Source of the DNA: Bowmanella yangjiangensis
GTDB lineage: Bacteria > Pseudomonadota > Gammaproteobacteria > Enterobacterales > Alteromonadaceae
Length of the DNA: 64,000 nucleotides
Reading direction: 5' to 3'
Assembly: GCF_017255015.1 (NCBI RefSeq)
Contig: NZ_JAFKCS010000015.1
Location: forward strand, 42,472-106,471
The notes under the pieces: generated by a model
Databases searched by the model: none
Told to the model about the DNA's origin: nothing
What the model saw: the letters and a program-made list of their open reading frames with translations, nothing else
Translations under genes and position numbers: made by a program
In this document: piece by piece, positions 24,261-33,249 of the stretch
How the letters are laid out: every line of letters begins with the position of its first letter
How positions within the stretch are numbered: the stretch's first letter is position 1

Positions 24261-25829
24261 CTACTGTCGCGCTGCTTTAGCGGCCTTGACTATCTCCCGC
24301 ACATCGGCAAGCAAGGCATTGGCATCAAATACAATGCCGTCTTTAATGGTGTATTTTACGCCGCCGACGCGAGTAGGGCGGTTGTTGTCATCCAGTTTAA
24401 AATGGCCGGTGCCATATAGTACTTTAAAGTTTGCCAGCGGATTTTCCGCCAGGATCACCATATCGGCCAGCTTGCCGACGCTGACCGAGCCTAAGTGGTC
24501 CTCCAGCCCCAAAGCCTGTGCACCGTTTAAGGTGGCGGCCTGCACCACTTCAAGCGCGTTAAAGCCAGCTTCGCGCAAAAGCTCAAGTTCACGAATATAG
24601 CCAAAACCATAAATTTTATAGATATAGCCGGAATCTGAGCCGGTGGTGACGCGCCCGCCATGGTTTTTGTAATCGTTTAAGAAGGCCATCCATAAGCGGT
24701 AGTTTTCCTTCCAGGCAATTTCATCGTCGGTTGTCCAGTCAAACCAATAACTGCCATGAGCATAGCGATTGGGCTGAAAGAAATCCCATAAGGTCGGCAG
24801 AGTGTAGTCCTGATGCCAGATGGCTTGTTGCTCGCGCATTAGATCGCGGCTGGCTTCGTAAATGGTCAAAGTGGGGTTTAAGGTGAAATCCAAACCTAAC
24901 AGTTCATCCCGCACATGGTTCCATTTGTCACTGCCGGGTTTGGCCGCTTGTTGCCATAGCCGTCCTGCTTCGGCAAAGCGATGTTGCTCGTTATTGTAAT
25001 TGTAGGTTGGTGGATAATTCTGAATGCGCTGGTTTTCAAACAGGGCTTCGGGTAAACCGTACCAATGTTCCATGGTGGTCAGCCCCAAGCGTGCCGAGTC
25101 CAGCACGTTCATACTCATGACATTTAACTGAGCGTGGTGCATAGCGCTGCCAAGGCGTTGCTGTTTGGCTTCGTCCAGGGCGGCTTGCATTATCTTTGGC
25201 GGCGCACCAAAAAACTTAATGCCTTTCGCGCCTTGCTTAGCTGACCACTTAACCCAGTCCCGCGCTTGCTTAGGAGTGTAAATAGGGCCTTCGCCACCCA
25301 GGCCAAAACCAAAATAGGGAATGATACGGGGGGCAGTTATCCGGTTTTTTTCGCTGCGTTTTACATGGTCCAGCACCCACTCTGCGCCATTAAAACTGCC
25401 AGGTTCTCGCACTGTGGTAATGCCATGGGCCAGCCACAGCTTAAATACATATTCAGCGGGAATATCATCGGCAGATCCACCGATATGCCCGTGCATATCG
25501 ATAAAACCTGGCAGTACATAATGGCCTTCAAGTTGAAGCTCTTTATCACCGGCTCCAGCCTTAGGTCGGGCGCTGTCCAATATTGGCACGCCGGGATTGC
25601 CAACATTATGGATAGCGGCAATACGATTATTCTCAATAACAATGTCCACCGGCCCACGTGCCGGTGCACCTTCGCCGTTAATTAGCGTGACACCACGCAA
25701 AATAAGACGAGAGTATGGGCCTTGTCCCTCACCCGTTGGCCGGTCTGGCGCACTGGCACCGGGTTTGGCGCTGACCGATACAGCAAGCAACAAGCCGATA
25801 AGCAAGCCGCAGAATTGGCGATTTTTCAT
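24261..25829 (-). CDS. secreted metal-dependent amidohydrolase
   Basis: Enzyme of 522 residues with a Sec signal peptide (about 1-21, ending VSVSA). The amidohydrolase core begins with YVLPGFIDMHGHIGG, the His-x-His metal pair at about 112-114. A lysine in GAKGIKFFGAP, later histidines in GSAMHHAQLN and TTMEHWYG, and the acidic residue of TTGSDSGYIYK complete a likely binuclear site. The C-terminus returns to the small beta domain (LGSVSVGKLADMVILAENP), typical of imidazolonepropionase/prolidase-like members. The substrate cannot be deduced; exported relatives often cleave cyclic amides or dipeptides. Its start region diverges from an SRPBCC gene. Confidence 0.87.
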   Translation of the reverse strand: MKNRQFCGLLIGLLLAVSVSAKPGASAPDRPTGEGQGPYSRLILRGVTLINGEGAPARGPVDIVIENNRIAAIHNVGNPGVPILDSARPKAGAGDKELQLEGHYVLPGFIDMHGHIGGSADDIPAEYVFKLWLAHGITTVREPGSFNGAEWVLDHVKRSEKNRITAPRIIPYFGFGLGGEGPIYTPKQARDWVKWSAKQGAKGIKFFGAPPKIMQAALDEAKQQRLGSAMHHAQLNVMSMNVLDSARLGLTTMEHWYGLPEALFENQRIQNYPPTYNYNNEQHRFAEAGRLWQQAAKPGSDKWNHVRDELLGLDFTLNPTLTIYEASRDLMREQQAIWHQDYTLPTLWDFFQPNRYAHGSYWFDWTTDDEIAWKENYRLWMAFLNDYKNHGGRVTTGSDSGYIYKIYGFGYIRELELLREAGFNALEVVQAATLNGAQALGLEDHLGSVSVGKLADMVILAENPLANFKVLYGTGHFKLDDNNRPTRVGGVKYTIKDGIVFDANALLADVREIVKAAKAARQ

Positions 25830-25967
25830 TATTTTTCCTTTACTTACTCAGGGAGTGGGCAGCTTAGGGTGATGGTATTAGTACAACATAAGCTGAAACA
25901 TTTAAAAGCCCTGTCAAAAGTTAAACATATGTTATAAAAAATACCGAGTAGGGTGGGGAGAATAAAA

Positions 25968-26501
25968 ATGGGGATGATCAAAAAAATTGTGCTGACCTTA
26001 GGTGCCCTGGTGGCGTTGTTTTTCGCCGTGGGTTACATCTTACCGTCTGAATTCAGGGTAGAGCGGTCCATCACTATTGATGCGCCTGCCGACAAAATTT
26101 ACGCTCAGGTTGCCGATCTTGAAAGATGGAAAGATTGGGGAGTGTGGTTTAAACGCGACCCTGCCATGCAGGTACACTACGATGGTCCGCGTGCTGAGGT
26201 TGGTATGCGCTCCGAGTGGATCAGTCAGCAAGAAGGCAGCGGGGTGATGGAAGTGATCGCCGCTGAGCCACACCGCCGTTTAGTTTACAGCTTATATTTC
26301 CCGGAGTTTGACATGGGCAGTACCGGCGAATTTATTTTTACCGACGAAGACGGCAAAACCCGGGTGCAGTGGGTTGATTATGGTGATGTGGGGGCAAACC
26401 CTATCAACCACTATTTTGCCGTGATGATGGACTCCATGGTGGGGCCGGATTTTGAGATGGGCCTGGCAAATCTCAAGACGTTGGTGGAGAACAGTCGCTA
26501 G
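25968..26501 (+). CDS. SRPBCC (START/polyketide-cyclase-like) protein with membrane anchor
   Basis: Protein of 177 residues. An N-terminal hydrophobic helix (MIKKIVLTLGALVALFFAVG) is followed by an SRPBCC lipid/hydrophobe-binding fold: FRVERSITIDAPADKIYAQV, DLERWKDWGVWF and the long last helix MVGPDFEMGLANLKTLVENS. The ATG at 25968 has a GGGGAG ribosome-binding site; an upstream GTG is unlikely. SRPBCC proteins (CoxG) accompany CO-dehydrogenase-type molybdoenzymes, and an XdhC/MocA/molybdenum-hydroxylase operon starts 72 bases downstream, so it may belong to that set. This link is inference. Confidence 0.8.
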   Translation: MGMIKKIVLTLGALVALFFAVGYILPSEFRVERSITIDAPADKIYAQVADLERWKDWGVWFKRDPAMQVHYDGPRAEVGMRSEWISQQEGSGVMEVIAAEPHRRLVYSLYFPEFDMGSTGEFIFTDEDGKTRVQWVDYGDVGANPINHYFAVMMDSMVGPDFEMGLANLKTLVENSR

Positions 26502-26573
26502 CCATTGGTCTGATGGGCCTTGCTTGTGTATTGCCTGACTGCTGCACTGAAATAAAGGAACGAGCTAACCGCA

Positions 26574-27578
26574 ATGTCGAATCAATTAACCAGGATGCTT
26601 GGCACCTGGCACGAACAAAAAGACCAGTTGCAATGGATACTGGCCACTATTATTGAAACGGCAGGCTCCAGTTACCGTAAGGCTGGGGCCATGATGCTGA
26701 TCAATAGTCTGGGGCAGTATCGTGGCCTGCTCAGTGGTGGTTGTTTGGAGGCGGATATTATGCGCCAGGCCAGACGCTGCTGGGATAACGGTTATGCGAG
26801 AATTATTCAATACGATCAGCGGGATGAAGACGACTGGGCCTGGCAATTAGGGATTGGCTGCGGCGGTATGGTCAGAATTCTGCTCCAGCCAATAGATAGG
26901 CAAAACGACTATCTGCAATTGGAAAGCCTGTATCACGCCCTCAACAGCCAGCAAAGTGTGTATTACCTGCAGTCGGTGAATGAGAGCCGCCCTCTTAACC
27001 AGGTGTGTGAGGTTAAACCTGACTGGCTGGATGCAACCAGGGGCATTTTTAATCGTCCGGAAGGACAGGTATTTGCACAGTTGGTGCGCCCGGCACCGCA
27101 TCTGGCAGTGTTTGGCGCGGGCCTTGATGCCAAGCCTTTGGTGGCCATGGCCAATGAACTGGGCTGGCGGGTGAGTGTGATTGACCCACGTCCAGCGAAT
27201 GCGCGCAGCGAATGGTTCGGCCAGGCTGCCTGTCATTGGGGGGCCATTCATAACTTGGCGGGACAAGATTGGCTCACACAAATCGATGCTGCCGTGCTGA
27301 TGGCGCATAACGTTGAGCTGGATGCCCAAGCGTTAAAGCTTTGCCAGAATTTACCACTGCGCTATCTGGGCGTGCTTGGTCCTTTGCACCGCACCGAGCG
27401 GGTCTTTATTGTGGCGGGGCTGGTCATGGCTGATATTCAGGCACCCTTTTTTGGCCCAATCGGTTTGCGTCTTGGCGGCGAATTACCCGAGTCCATCGCG
27501 TTGGCGGTACTGTCTGAAATTCATGCCGTACTGGAAGGCAAAGATGGCCAGTCTATCAGTGGTGAACTGATGTCATGA
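26574..27578 (+). CDS. XdhC/CoxI-family molybdenum-cofactor insertion chaperone
   Basis: XdhC/CoxI protein of 334 residues. The N-terminal domain has ETAGSSYRKAGAMMLIN and YRGLLSGGCLEADIM (about 29-63), the family signature for molybdenum-cofactor handling. The C-terminal Rossmann domain opens with LAVFGAGLDAKPLVAMANEL (about 177-196). XdhC proteins bind Mo cofactor, promote its sulfuration and deliver it to xanthine-dehydrogenase-type enzymes. The start of the MocA-like gene overlaps its stop (ATGA), and the two enzyme subunits follow, so its client is almost certainly the hydroxylase encoded here. Confidence 0.92.
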   Translation: MSNQLTRMLGTWHEQKDQLQWILATIIETAGSSYRKAGAMMLINSLGQYRGLLSGGCLEADIMRQARRCWDNGYARIIQYDQRDEDDWAWQLGIGCGGMVRILLQPIDRQNDYLQLESLYHALNSQQSVYYLQSVNESRPLNQVCEVKPDWLDATRGIFNRPEGQVFAQLVRPAPHLAVFGAGLDAKPLVAMANELGWRVSVIDPRPANARSEWFGQAACHWGAIHNLAGQDWLTQIDAAVLMAHNVELDAQALKLCQNLPLRYLGVLGPLHRTERVFIVAGLVMADIQAPFFGPIGLRLGGELPESIALAVLSEIHAVLEGKDGQSISGELMS

Positions 27579-28165
27579 CGCTGGCCGTTGTGATCTTGGC
27601 GGCGGGTAATTCCAGTCGCTTTGAGGGGATTAAACAGCTGGCGTCGCTGGATGGGCGACCTATGCTGGTGCATTGCCTGCGGGCATATGCCCATTTGGGG
27701 CAAATGCAAACTGTGGTGGTGCTCGGCGCCCATGCCGACAAGATTGAGCGCGTGTTGCCTGATTGGACGGAAGTGGTGGTGAATCCCAACTGGCAACAGG
27801 GCATGGCAAGCAGTATCGGCTGCGCAATGCGCTGGCTGCATTCGGATATTAGTCATGTATTGATAGGTTTGGGCGATCAGCCTGATATTCAATCTGCGCA
27901 ATTACAGCAACTCATTGCGCAGGTTAAGCAATATCCTGGACAGCGGATTGCAGCAGGTTATGCCAAGGGACCCGGTGTGCCGGCTATCTTTCCCAGGCAG
28001 GATTTTAGTGCGCTGGCAGCACTTCGCGGCGACAAGGGGGCTAAGCCATTGCTGGTTGCTCAGCCCTCACAGCTTGTTACTGTACCTATGCAGGAAGCAA
28101 GTCTTGATATAGATACCCAACACGAATTACAACAATGGCAGCAAGCCAGGGGAATAAGACCATGA
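27575..28165 (+). CDS. MocA-like molybdopterin cytidylyltransferase
   Basis: Nucleotidyltransferase of 196 residues. [20 protein letters not shown] is the NTP-binding loop of MobA/MocA enzymes, and [10 protein letters not shown] near residue 94 provides the metal-binding aspartate. MocA transfers CMP from CTP to molybdopterin to form MCD, the cofactor form used by bacterial xanthine-oxidase-family enzymes. It overlaps xdhC by 4 bases and the ferredoxin-subunit gene by a few bases, forming a tightly coupled maturation and enzyme operon. Confidence 0.88.
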   Translation: MTLAVVILAAGNSSRFEGIKQLASLDGRPMLVHCLRAYAHLGQMQTVVVLGAHADKIERVLPDWTEVVVNPNWQQGMASSIGCAMRWLHSDISHVLIGLGDQPDIQSAQLQQLIAQVKQYPGQRIAAGYAKGPGVPAIFPRQDFSALAALRGDKGAKPLLVAQPSQLVTVPMQEASLDIDTQHELQQWQQARGIRP

Positions 28166-28623
28166 TGAAATTCACCTTAAATGGTAAGCCGGTGTCGGTG
28201 GAAGCAGAGGCGGATATGCCTCTGCTGTGGGCACTGCGCGATATGCTCGGTATGACCGGCACCAAATATGGTTGCGGCATGGCCCTGTGCGGTGCTTGTA
28301 CCGTGCATTTGGATGGTCAGGCTGTGCGTGCCTGTACCTTGCCCATGTCTATGGTAGAAGGCAAACAGATAACTACTATCGAAGGGTTAGCCAGTGATGC
28401 ATCGCACCCGGTGCAGCAAGCCTGGCAGAGCCATAATGTGCCGCAGTGCGGTTACTGCCAATCCGGGCAGATGATGAGTGCGGCAGCGCTATTGGCGAAA
28501 TATCCTAATCCGGATGATAAAACCATTGATGAACAAATGCAGGGCAATATCTGTCGCTGTGGCACGTACCCGCGTATTAAAGCGGCGATTAAGACAGCGG
28601 CTAAGCTGGGGGCTAAATCATGA
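28162..28623 (+). CDS. 2Fe-2S subunit of a molybdenum hydroxylase (IorA-like)
   Basis: Small iron-sulfur subunit of 153 residues. The plant-type cluster is bound by [17 protein letters not shown] (about 40-56) with a downstream Cys (VRACTLP). The second cluster domain has [16 protein letters not shown] (about 101) and CRCGTYPRI (about 135). Two ATG codons are adjacent (28162 and 28165) after AGGGGA; either may serve. Closest in type to isoquinoline 1-oxidoreductase alpha and other aldehyde-oxidase small subunits. It passes electrons from the Mo subunit encoded next, with which it overlaps by 4 bases. No FAD subunit is encoded, as is usual for the IorAB type, which uses other electron acceptors. 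Confidence 0.9.
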   Translation: MMKFTLNGKPVSVEAEADMPLLWALRDMLGMTGTKYGCGMALCGACTVHLDGQAVRACTLPMSMVEGKQITTIEGLASDASHPVQQAWQSHNVPQCGYCQSGQMMSAAALLAKYPNPDDKTIDEQMQGNICRCGTYPRIKAAIKTAAKLGAKS

Positions 28624-30860
28624 GCGAAATCTCCAATGTCAGCCGTCGGCAGTTTCTTAAACTAACCGGCATCGGCGCTACAGGACTGGTCTTAGGTGGT
28701 TTTTTGCCTGGTTTTCGGCCCGTCTGGGCACAAAGTGGTGATGCCCTGAGTGAACTGAATTTGTTTGTCAGTATCGGCAGCGACGATCTGGTACAGATCA
28801 TTTGTCATCGCAGTGAAATGGGTCAGGGGATCCGCACCGGCTTGCCGCAAGTAGTGGCCGACGAGTTGATGGCAGACTGGCAAAAAGTGCGAGTGGTGCA
28901 AGGCCTGGCCAATGCCGAGTACGGCAGTCAGAATACCGATGGGTCGCGCTCGGTTAGGCGTTTTTATCAGACCATGCGGGAAATGGGAGCTTCAGCCAGG
29001 ACCATGCTGGAGCAAGCGGCCGCCAACCACTGGCAGGTGTCAGTAGAAGAGGTGCAGGCTAAAGATCATCAGGTTCTACATGGTAAAACCGGTCGCAGCC
29101 TGCGTTTTGGTGAACTGGCTGAAGCGGCATCCAAGCTCACGCCACCTGCAAAAGAGCAGCTTAAGCTTAAATCTGCCAGTGAATTTAACTACATAGGTAA
29201 AGACCTGCCGATTGTGGACATGCAGGCCATTTTGACCGGCAGCAGCGTCTATGGTCAGGATGTACAACTGCCTGGCATGTTATACGCCAGCATTGAGCGG
29301 ACTCCGGTGGTAGGGGCCAATGTTAAGGCCGTGGATAATAGCGCGGCGCTCAAGGTTAGCGGCGTAGTGGATACCTTTGTCATGCCGGCGCAAAGCGAGC
29401 CGGTATTGTTTAAACCTTTACCGGGTGTGGCAGTGCTGGCCACTAATAGCTGGGCGGCGATGCAGGGCCGTAAAGCGCTGGCTATTGAATGGACCGACAG
29501 CCCTCACGCTGCGCACGACTCACAAGCTTACCTGGAAGTGCTGAAAGGCCGGGTCAAGCAGCAAGGTAAGGTGGTACGCAGTGTCGGTGATGCCTATGTT
29601 GGCATGATGAATGCAGTGGACACCTTTGAGGCTGGCTACAGCGTGCCTTATCTGATTCACGCGCCCATGGAGCCACCAGCGGCGACCGCGGTGTTTAACG
29701 ACGGCAGTTGCGAAATCTGGGCCTGTACACAAACCCCGCAAAGTACACAACAAAATGTGGCCAATGCGCTGGGTATTGAGCCTGGCAAGGTTAAGGTGAA
29801 TGTGACCTTGCTGGGCGGTGGCTTTGGCCGTAAATCCAAGCCGGATTTCTCCGTGGAGGCGGCGATATTGGCCAAGCATACCGGCAAGCCGGTGAAAGTG
29901 AGCTGGAGCCGCGAAGATGAAATTCAGCACGGCTATTACCATGCTATGGCCGCCATGTATTTTCAGGCGGGTATGGACGAAACCGGCCGGGTGGTCAGCT
30001 GGGTGCAACGCACGGCATTTCCCAGTATCAGCTGGACCTTTACCGGCACCTCGGATGAACCGTCCAGCTCTGAGCTGGACTTAGGCTTTGGCGATCTGCC
30101 TTTTGCGCTGGATAACTTGTCTTGTGAGAGCCAGAAGGCCGAGGCGCATCTGCGTATTGGCTGGGTTCGCTCGGTAAGTAATATTCAGCATGGCTTTGCT
30201 ATAGGCTCCTTTGTCGACGAGTTGGCCGATAAGCTGGAAAGGCGCCCACGGGATATGTGGCTGGAATTGCTGGGCGATGATCGATTGGTGGATCCTGAGC
30301 CGGAAGGCTTTAAATACGGCAATTACGGTGAATCCAAAACGGTCTTCCCCATAGATACGGCGCGTTTGAAAGGGGTGCTAAACCTGGTGGCCGATAAAGC
30401 CGGTGTGGAAAAACCCACGGCTAAAAACGAAGCCTGGGGCATTAGTGTGCATCGTAGTTTTGTCAGTTATGTAGCGGTTGCCACCAAAGTCAGGGTTGAG
30501 GGAGACAAAGTACAGGTGCTGGAAATGCACAGTGCCATTGATGCCGGTACTGTGGTGAACCCGGATCGGGTCAAATCGCAAATGGAAGGGGCGATGATAT
30601 TCGGGTTGTCCCTGGCGATGATGGGTGACATTAGTGTGAAGGCCGGGGCAGTGGAGCAATCTAACTTCCACGATTACCCTCTGCTGCGTATCAATCAATC
30701 GCCGCAAATTCACAGTTATATTGTTGAGTCCAGTCAGCCACCGGGCGGCGTAGGCGAGCCGGGAGTACCACCGGTTGCTGCCAGCTTATGCAATGCGATA
30801 TTCCGCGCCAGTGGCAAGCGGATCCGGGATTTGCCTATTAGCAAACATATGCAGGTGTAA
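28620..30860 (+). CDS. molybdenum-binding subunit, IorB-like aldehyde/isoquinoline oxidoreductase
   Basis: Catalytic subunit of 746 residues. The N-terminus carries a Tat motif and hydrophobic stretch ([20 protein letters not shown]), so the assembled enzyme is probably exported. Xanthine-oxidase-family hallmarks are [16 protein letters not shown] (about 62-77), the cofactor loop [14 protein letters not shown] (about 397-410) and the active-site glutamate in [13 protein letters not shown] near the C-terminus. The IorB subgroup includes isoquinoline 1-oxidoreductase and membrane-bound aldehyde dehydrogenases; the true substrate cannot be read. The operon carries its own XdhC and MocA-like maturation genes. 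A strong terminator follows immediately. Confidence 0.92.
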   Translation: MSEISNVSRRQFLKLTGIGATGLVLGGFLPGFRPVWAQSGDALSELNLFVSIGSDDLVQIICHRSEMGQGIRTGLPQVVADELMADWQKVRVVQGLANAEYGSQNTDGSRSVRRFYQTMREMGASARTMLEQAAANHWQVSVEEVQAKDHQVLHGKTGRSLRFGELAEAASKLTPPAKEQLKLKSASEFNYIGKDLPIVDMQAILTGSSVYGQDVQLPGMLYASIERTPVVGANVKAVDNSAALKVSGVVDTFVMPAQSEPVLFKPLPGVAVLATNSWAAMQGRKALAIEWTDSPHAAHDSQAYLEVLKGRVKQQGKVVRSVGDAYVGMMNAVDTFEAGYSVPYLIHAPMEPPAATAVFNDGSCEIWACTQTPQSTQQNVANALGIEPGKVKVNVTLLGGGFGRKSKPDFSVEAAILAKHTGKPVKVSWSREDEIQHGYYHAMAAMYFQAGMDETGRVVSWVQRTAFPSISWTFTGTSDEPSSSELDLGFGDLPFALDNLSCESQKAEAHLRIGWVRSVSNIQHGFAIGSFVDELADKLERRPRDMWLELLGDDRLVDPEPEGFKYGNYGESKTVFPIDTARLKGVLNLVADKAGVEKPTAKNEAWGISVHRSFVSYVAVATKVRVEGDKVQVLEMHSAIDAGTVVNPDRVKSQMEGAMIFGLSLAMMGDISVKAGAVEQSNFHDYPLLRINQSPQIHSYIVESSQPPGGVGEPGVPPVAASLCNAIFRASGKRIRDLPISKHMQV

Positions 30861-30895
30861 CAAGGGCGGCATGAGCCGCCCTTGTTTTATTTTCT
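30861..30895 (+). terminator. rho-independent terminator of the molybdenum hydroxylase operon
   Basis: CAAGGGCGGC-ATGA-GCCGCCCTTG, a perfect 10-bp stem starting right after the stop codon, followed by TTTTATTTTC. This is the clearest intrinsic terminator in the window. Confidence 0.92.
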
Positions 30896-30901
30896 ATTGG
30901 C

Positions 30902-31459
30902 TTATAGCAAAGCAACTAACTGCTTTAACAACGCCGGGTGGGCAGGCCAGGCTGGTGCAGTGACCAGTTTGCCATCGGTAATTGCTTCATCCATTTGTAG
31001 GTCGACATACTCTGCGCCCGCCAAGCGCACTTCAGGAGCACAAGCCGGGTAGGCTGATACCTTCTTACCTTCAATTACATTGGCGGCAGTCAATAGTTGT
31101 GCACCATGGCAAATGGCGGCCACTGGTTTGTTGCTGGCAACGAAGGCTTTGATAATCGCCAGTACCTTAGCATCTAAACGCAGGTACTCCGGAGCACGAC
31201 CGCCCGGCAGATAGAGGGCATCGTAGTCCGACGCGGCGACCTGTTCAAAGTCGGCATTCAAGGTGAAATTGTGACCGCGTTTTTCGGTGTAGGTCTGGTG
31301 TCCTTCAAAGTCGTGAATACAAGTGGCAATGCTGTCATTCTTTTTCTTGCCCGGGCACACGGCATCGACCTGATGGCCCATGGCTAACAACGCCTGAAAG
31401 GGCACCATATTTTCATAATCTTCAACAAAGTCACCGGTGATCATCAGTATCTTGGCCAT
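30902..31459 (-). CDS. DJ-1/PfpI-family protein
   Basis: Class I glutamine-amidotransferase-like protein of 185 residues. The nucleophile elbow is AAICHGAQLLTAA with the reactive cysteine near residue 118. The N-terminal acidic residue of MITGDFVEDYENMVPFQALL and the loop LPGGRAPEYLRLD are characteristic of PfpI/YhbO-like proteins. Proposed activities in the family include glyoxalase/deglycase and peptidase; none can be assigned here. RBS AGGAGG is strong. Single-gene transcript, convergent with the molybdenum operon. Confidence 0.9.
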   Translation of the reverse strand: MAKILMITGDFVEDYENMVPFQALLAMGHQVDAVCPGKKKNDSIATCIHDFEGHQTYTEKRGHNFTLNADFEQVAASDYDALYLPGGRAPEYLRLDAKVLAIIKAFVASNKPVAAICHGAQLLTAANVIEGKKVSAYPACAPEVRLAGAEYVDLQMDEAITDGKLVTAPAWPAHPALLKQLVALL

Positions 31460-31771
31460 AAATTCCTCCTGGAAATATGTGTAAAGCTATGAGGGTATTC
31501 CTCTGAAATGGCAAACGAACAAGTTCGCTAAGTTGCAATTCGCAAAGTGCCACCTTCTGTGACCCCAAACTAGTAGGCAAGTTTCAACACAATTAGCAAC
31601 GGGCGTTCTTCAAGGTGATCTGAGTTTCCGCATGTGCGGATAAACTGGCTTCAAATAGGCTTGCCAACAGCAGATGAGACAAGCTTTAGGTGTTACATTC
31701 AGAATGTACCGGTGCCGTTGCGCCCAGACTGAGGCACGAGAACAACACCGGCGAAAATCAGTGGCGAAATA
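31460..31771. other. 312-base gap between cysE and the DJ-1 gene
   Basis: No coding frame is supported. The gap should contain the DJ-1 promoter at its left end. It holds two small palindromes, CCGCATGTGCGG (about 31630) and ACATTCAGAATGT (about 31692), the latter downstream of cysE on the minus strand. Neither has a T-run, so no terminator is called. Confidence 0.5.
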
Positions 31772-32563
31772 TCAGGCCTCGCTTTGCGCTTCGGCAAAGC
31801 TTTGGTCCATGCTTTCGGCAGGGCAGGCGCAGTTGGTGCGACCAACTACCTTAGCGGGCACGCCAACCACTGTGGTATGAGCCGGAACGGCTTGTAATAC
31901 CACAGAGCCCGCGCCAACTTTCGCACCTTTACCTATATCAATATTCCCCAGCACTTTGGCTCCCGCACCTATCATCACACCTTCACGGATTTTAGGGTGG
32001 CGATCACCGCACTCATTGCCTGTACCGCCCAGGGTTACGCCCTGCAGGATGGATACATTGTCTTCAATGACGGCCGTTTCACCGATAACAATGCCTGTGG
32101 CGTGGTCGAACATGACGCCTTTGCCGATTTTGCAAGCCGGATGAATATCCACGCCAAAGACTTCGGAGTTACGGCTTTGAATAAAACGCGCCAGATCCCG
32201 ACGGTTCTGCTGCCAAAGGCAGTGAGCCAAGCGATGGACTTGTATGGCTTGAAAGCCTTTTAGATTAAGCAACACGGTTAAATACTTATCCACTGCCGGG
32301 TCGCGATCAATAACCGCTTTAATATCGCAACTGACGTGGGTCAGCATGTTATCGCAATTCACAAAAGCCTGGTCGAACAGCTCTCTGAACGTAAAGGCCG
32401 ATACCACGCCATCGGTGAGTTTGTTGGCGACGATAAAACTCAATGCGCTACCCAGGCAGGTGTGATTGAGAATGCACGAATAAACGTGACTGGCCAGCAA
32501 TGGTTCGGTACGGATCAGATCTTCCGCTTCCAGCCGCAGTTGTTGCCAAATTTGATGACGCAT
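31772..32563 (-). CDS. cysE: serine O-acetyltransferase
   Basis: First enzyme of cysteine synthesis: serine plus acetyl-CoA gives O-acetylserine. The N-terminal helical domain (IWQQLRLEAEDL, NHTCLGSALSFIVANKL) and the left-handed beta-helix (HPACKIGKGVMFDHATGIVI, then GVTLGGTGNECGDRHPKI with the catalytic His, then IGAGAKVLGNIDIGKGAKVG) are complete. The C-terminal tail is present and is the site that docks with cysteine synthase in the family. I chose the ATG at 32563 (263 residues), which has AGG 8 bases upstream and best matches the usual start; ATG 32596 and TTG 32608 are possible. No cysteine-pathway neighbour. Confidence 0.92.
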   Translation of the reverse strand: MRHQIWQQLRLEAEDLIRTEPLLASHVYSCILNHTCLGSALSFIVANKLTDGVVSAFTFRELFDQAFVNCDNMLTHVSCDIKAVIDRDPAVDKYLTVLLNLKGFQAIQVHRLAHCLWQQNRRDLARFIQSRNSEVFGVDIHPACKIGKGVMFDHATGIVIGETAVIEDNVSILQGVTLGGTGNECGDRHPKIREGVMIGAGAKVLGNIDIGKGAKVGAGSVVLQAVPAHTTVVGVPAKVVGRTNCACPAESMDQSFAEAQSEA

Positions 32564-32687
32564 GAAAAAGCCTGGATTTTCAAAGGTGTCGGGCATTGTA
32601 CGCGGCAAAGGTGCAAAGGTCTTGTAATTAACAGGAATGGCTCAGTGCAAATACGCATTAAAAAAGGGACCGGAGCCCCTTGCCGGG

Positions 32688-33182
32688 TTAATCCAGCCAA
32701 TAGCGGGAAGAGGCGATAGCACTGAGCAGACACAGATAAAAGGTCTTGAAGTTATAGCCGGCCTGCTCTGGCGGGTAAAATGAAGTGATGGTGGAGGAAT
32801 GAAGTGCAAAGGGCAGTAGCGAGCGAAACCCTAACTCTTGTATGCCCTGGCAAAGCAACCATTGATTTTGCTGATACCTGGCGCGCTGCAATGCCATCTT
32901 CCTGGTCTAATTTTGTCAGTGCTTGGCCTGCACATTTTTTTGCAAAAGGGATTGGCGGGCAATCACAAAGCCAAAGCCCTGCATACCCTGGATATATTTA
33001 TTGGCCGAGCTGATCAGATAATCTATCTGCCATTTTGGCTACACGGCGGCGGATGTGCTGGACAATGCTGAGGCTATATTCCTCATCCCAGCTGTACCAG
33101 TCTCTTAATATGGCTTCACGCCCTCGTGGGTGGTAGAAAGCGGGCCTAGGGTAAGTAAAGGATATTGTTCATCAATGTTCAC
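32688..33182 (-). pseudogene. phnW: decayed 2-aminoethylphosphonate-pyruvate transaminase (phnW) remnant
   Basis: Three pieces of PhnW can be read in order on the minus strand but in different frames. The N-terminal piece is YPLLTLGPLSTTHEGVK (about 33170-33118), then after a frame change ILRDWYSWDEEYSLSIVQHI (to about 33053). Next comes the PLP-lysine region [20 protein letters not shown] (about 33020-32961). The C-terminal third includes [12 protein letters not shown] and, in another frame, RARYQQNQWLLCQGIQELGF and PFALHSSTITSFY (to about 32750). Stops, at least three frame changes and two internal deletions (roughly the residues between 35 and 190, and about 45 residues after the lysine region) make it non-functional. 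PhnW converts 2-aminoethylphosphonate to phosphonoacetaldehyde. Identification rests on remembered family motifs. Confidence 0.8.
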
Positions 33183-33210
33183 AGTTATCTGGTGTAGACC
33201 AGATAACTGT
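33181..33210. promoter_or_regulatory. GntR/HutC-type operator at the head of the phnW remnant
   Basis: Perfect inverted repeat with 13-bp arms ACAGTTATCTGGT / ACCAGATAACTGT separated by GTAG. Its centre, TGGTGTAGACCA, fits the GT-N-TA-N-AC core bound by HutC-subfamily GntR regulators, the group that contains PhnF and PhnR phosphonate regulators. It abuts the putative start of the phnW relic, where an operator would sit. No regulator gene is adjacent. Confidence 0.6.
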
Positions 33211-33249
33211 GCCATAGACAAACTTGTGCCCATCAACAGCGGAACAGAC

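Noticed and set aside
27521..27901. 126-codon antisense frame across xdhC and the MocA-like gene
   Set aside because: His/Gln-rich composition is a frame shadow; both sense genes are clear.
32838..33071. Plus-strand frame of 77 codons in the phnW remnant
   Set aside because: The minus strand of the same DNA shows ordered PhnW fragments, which explains the region better.
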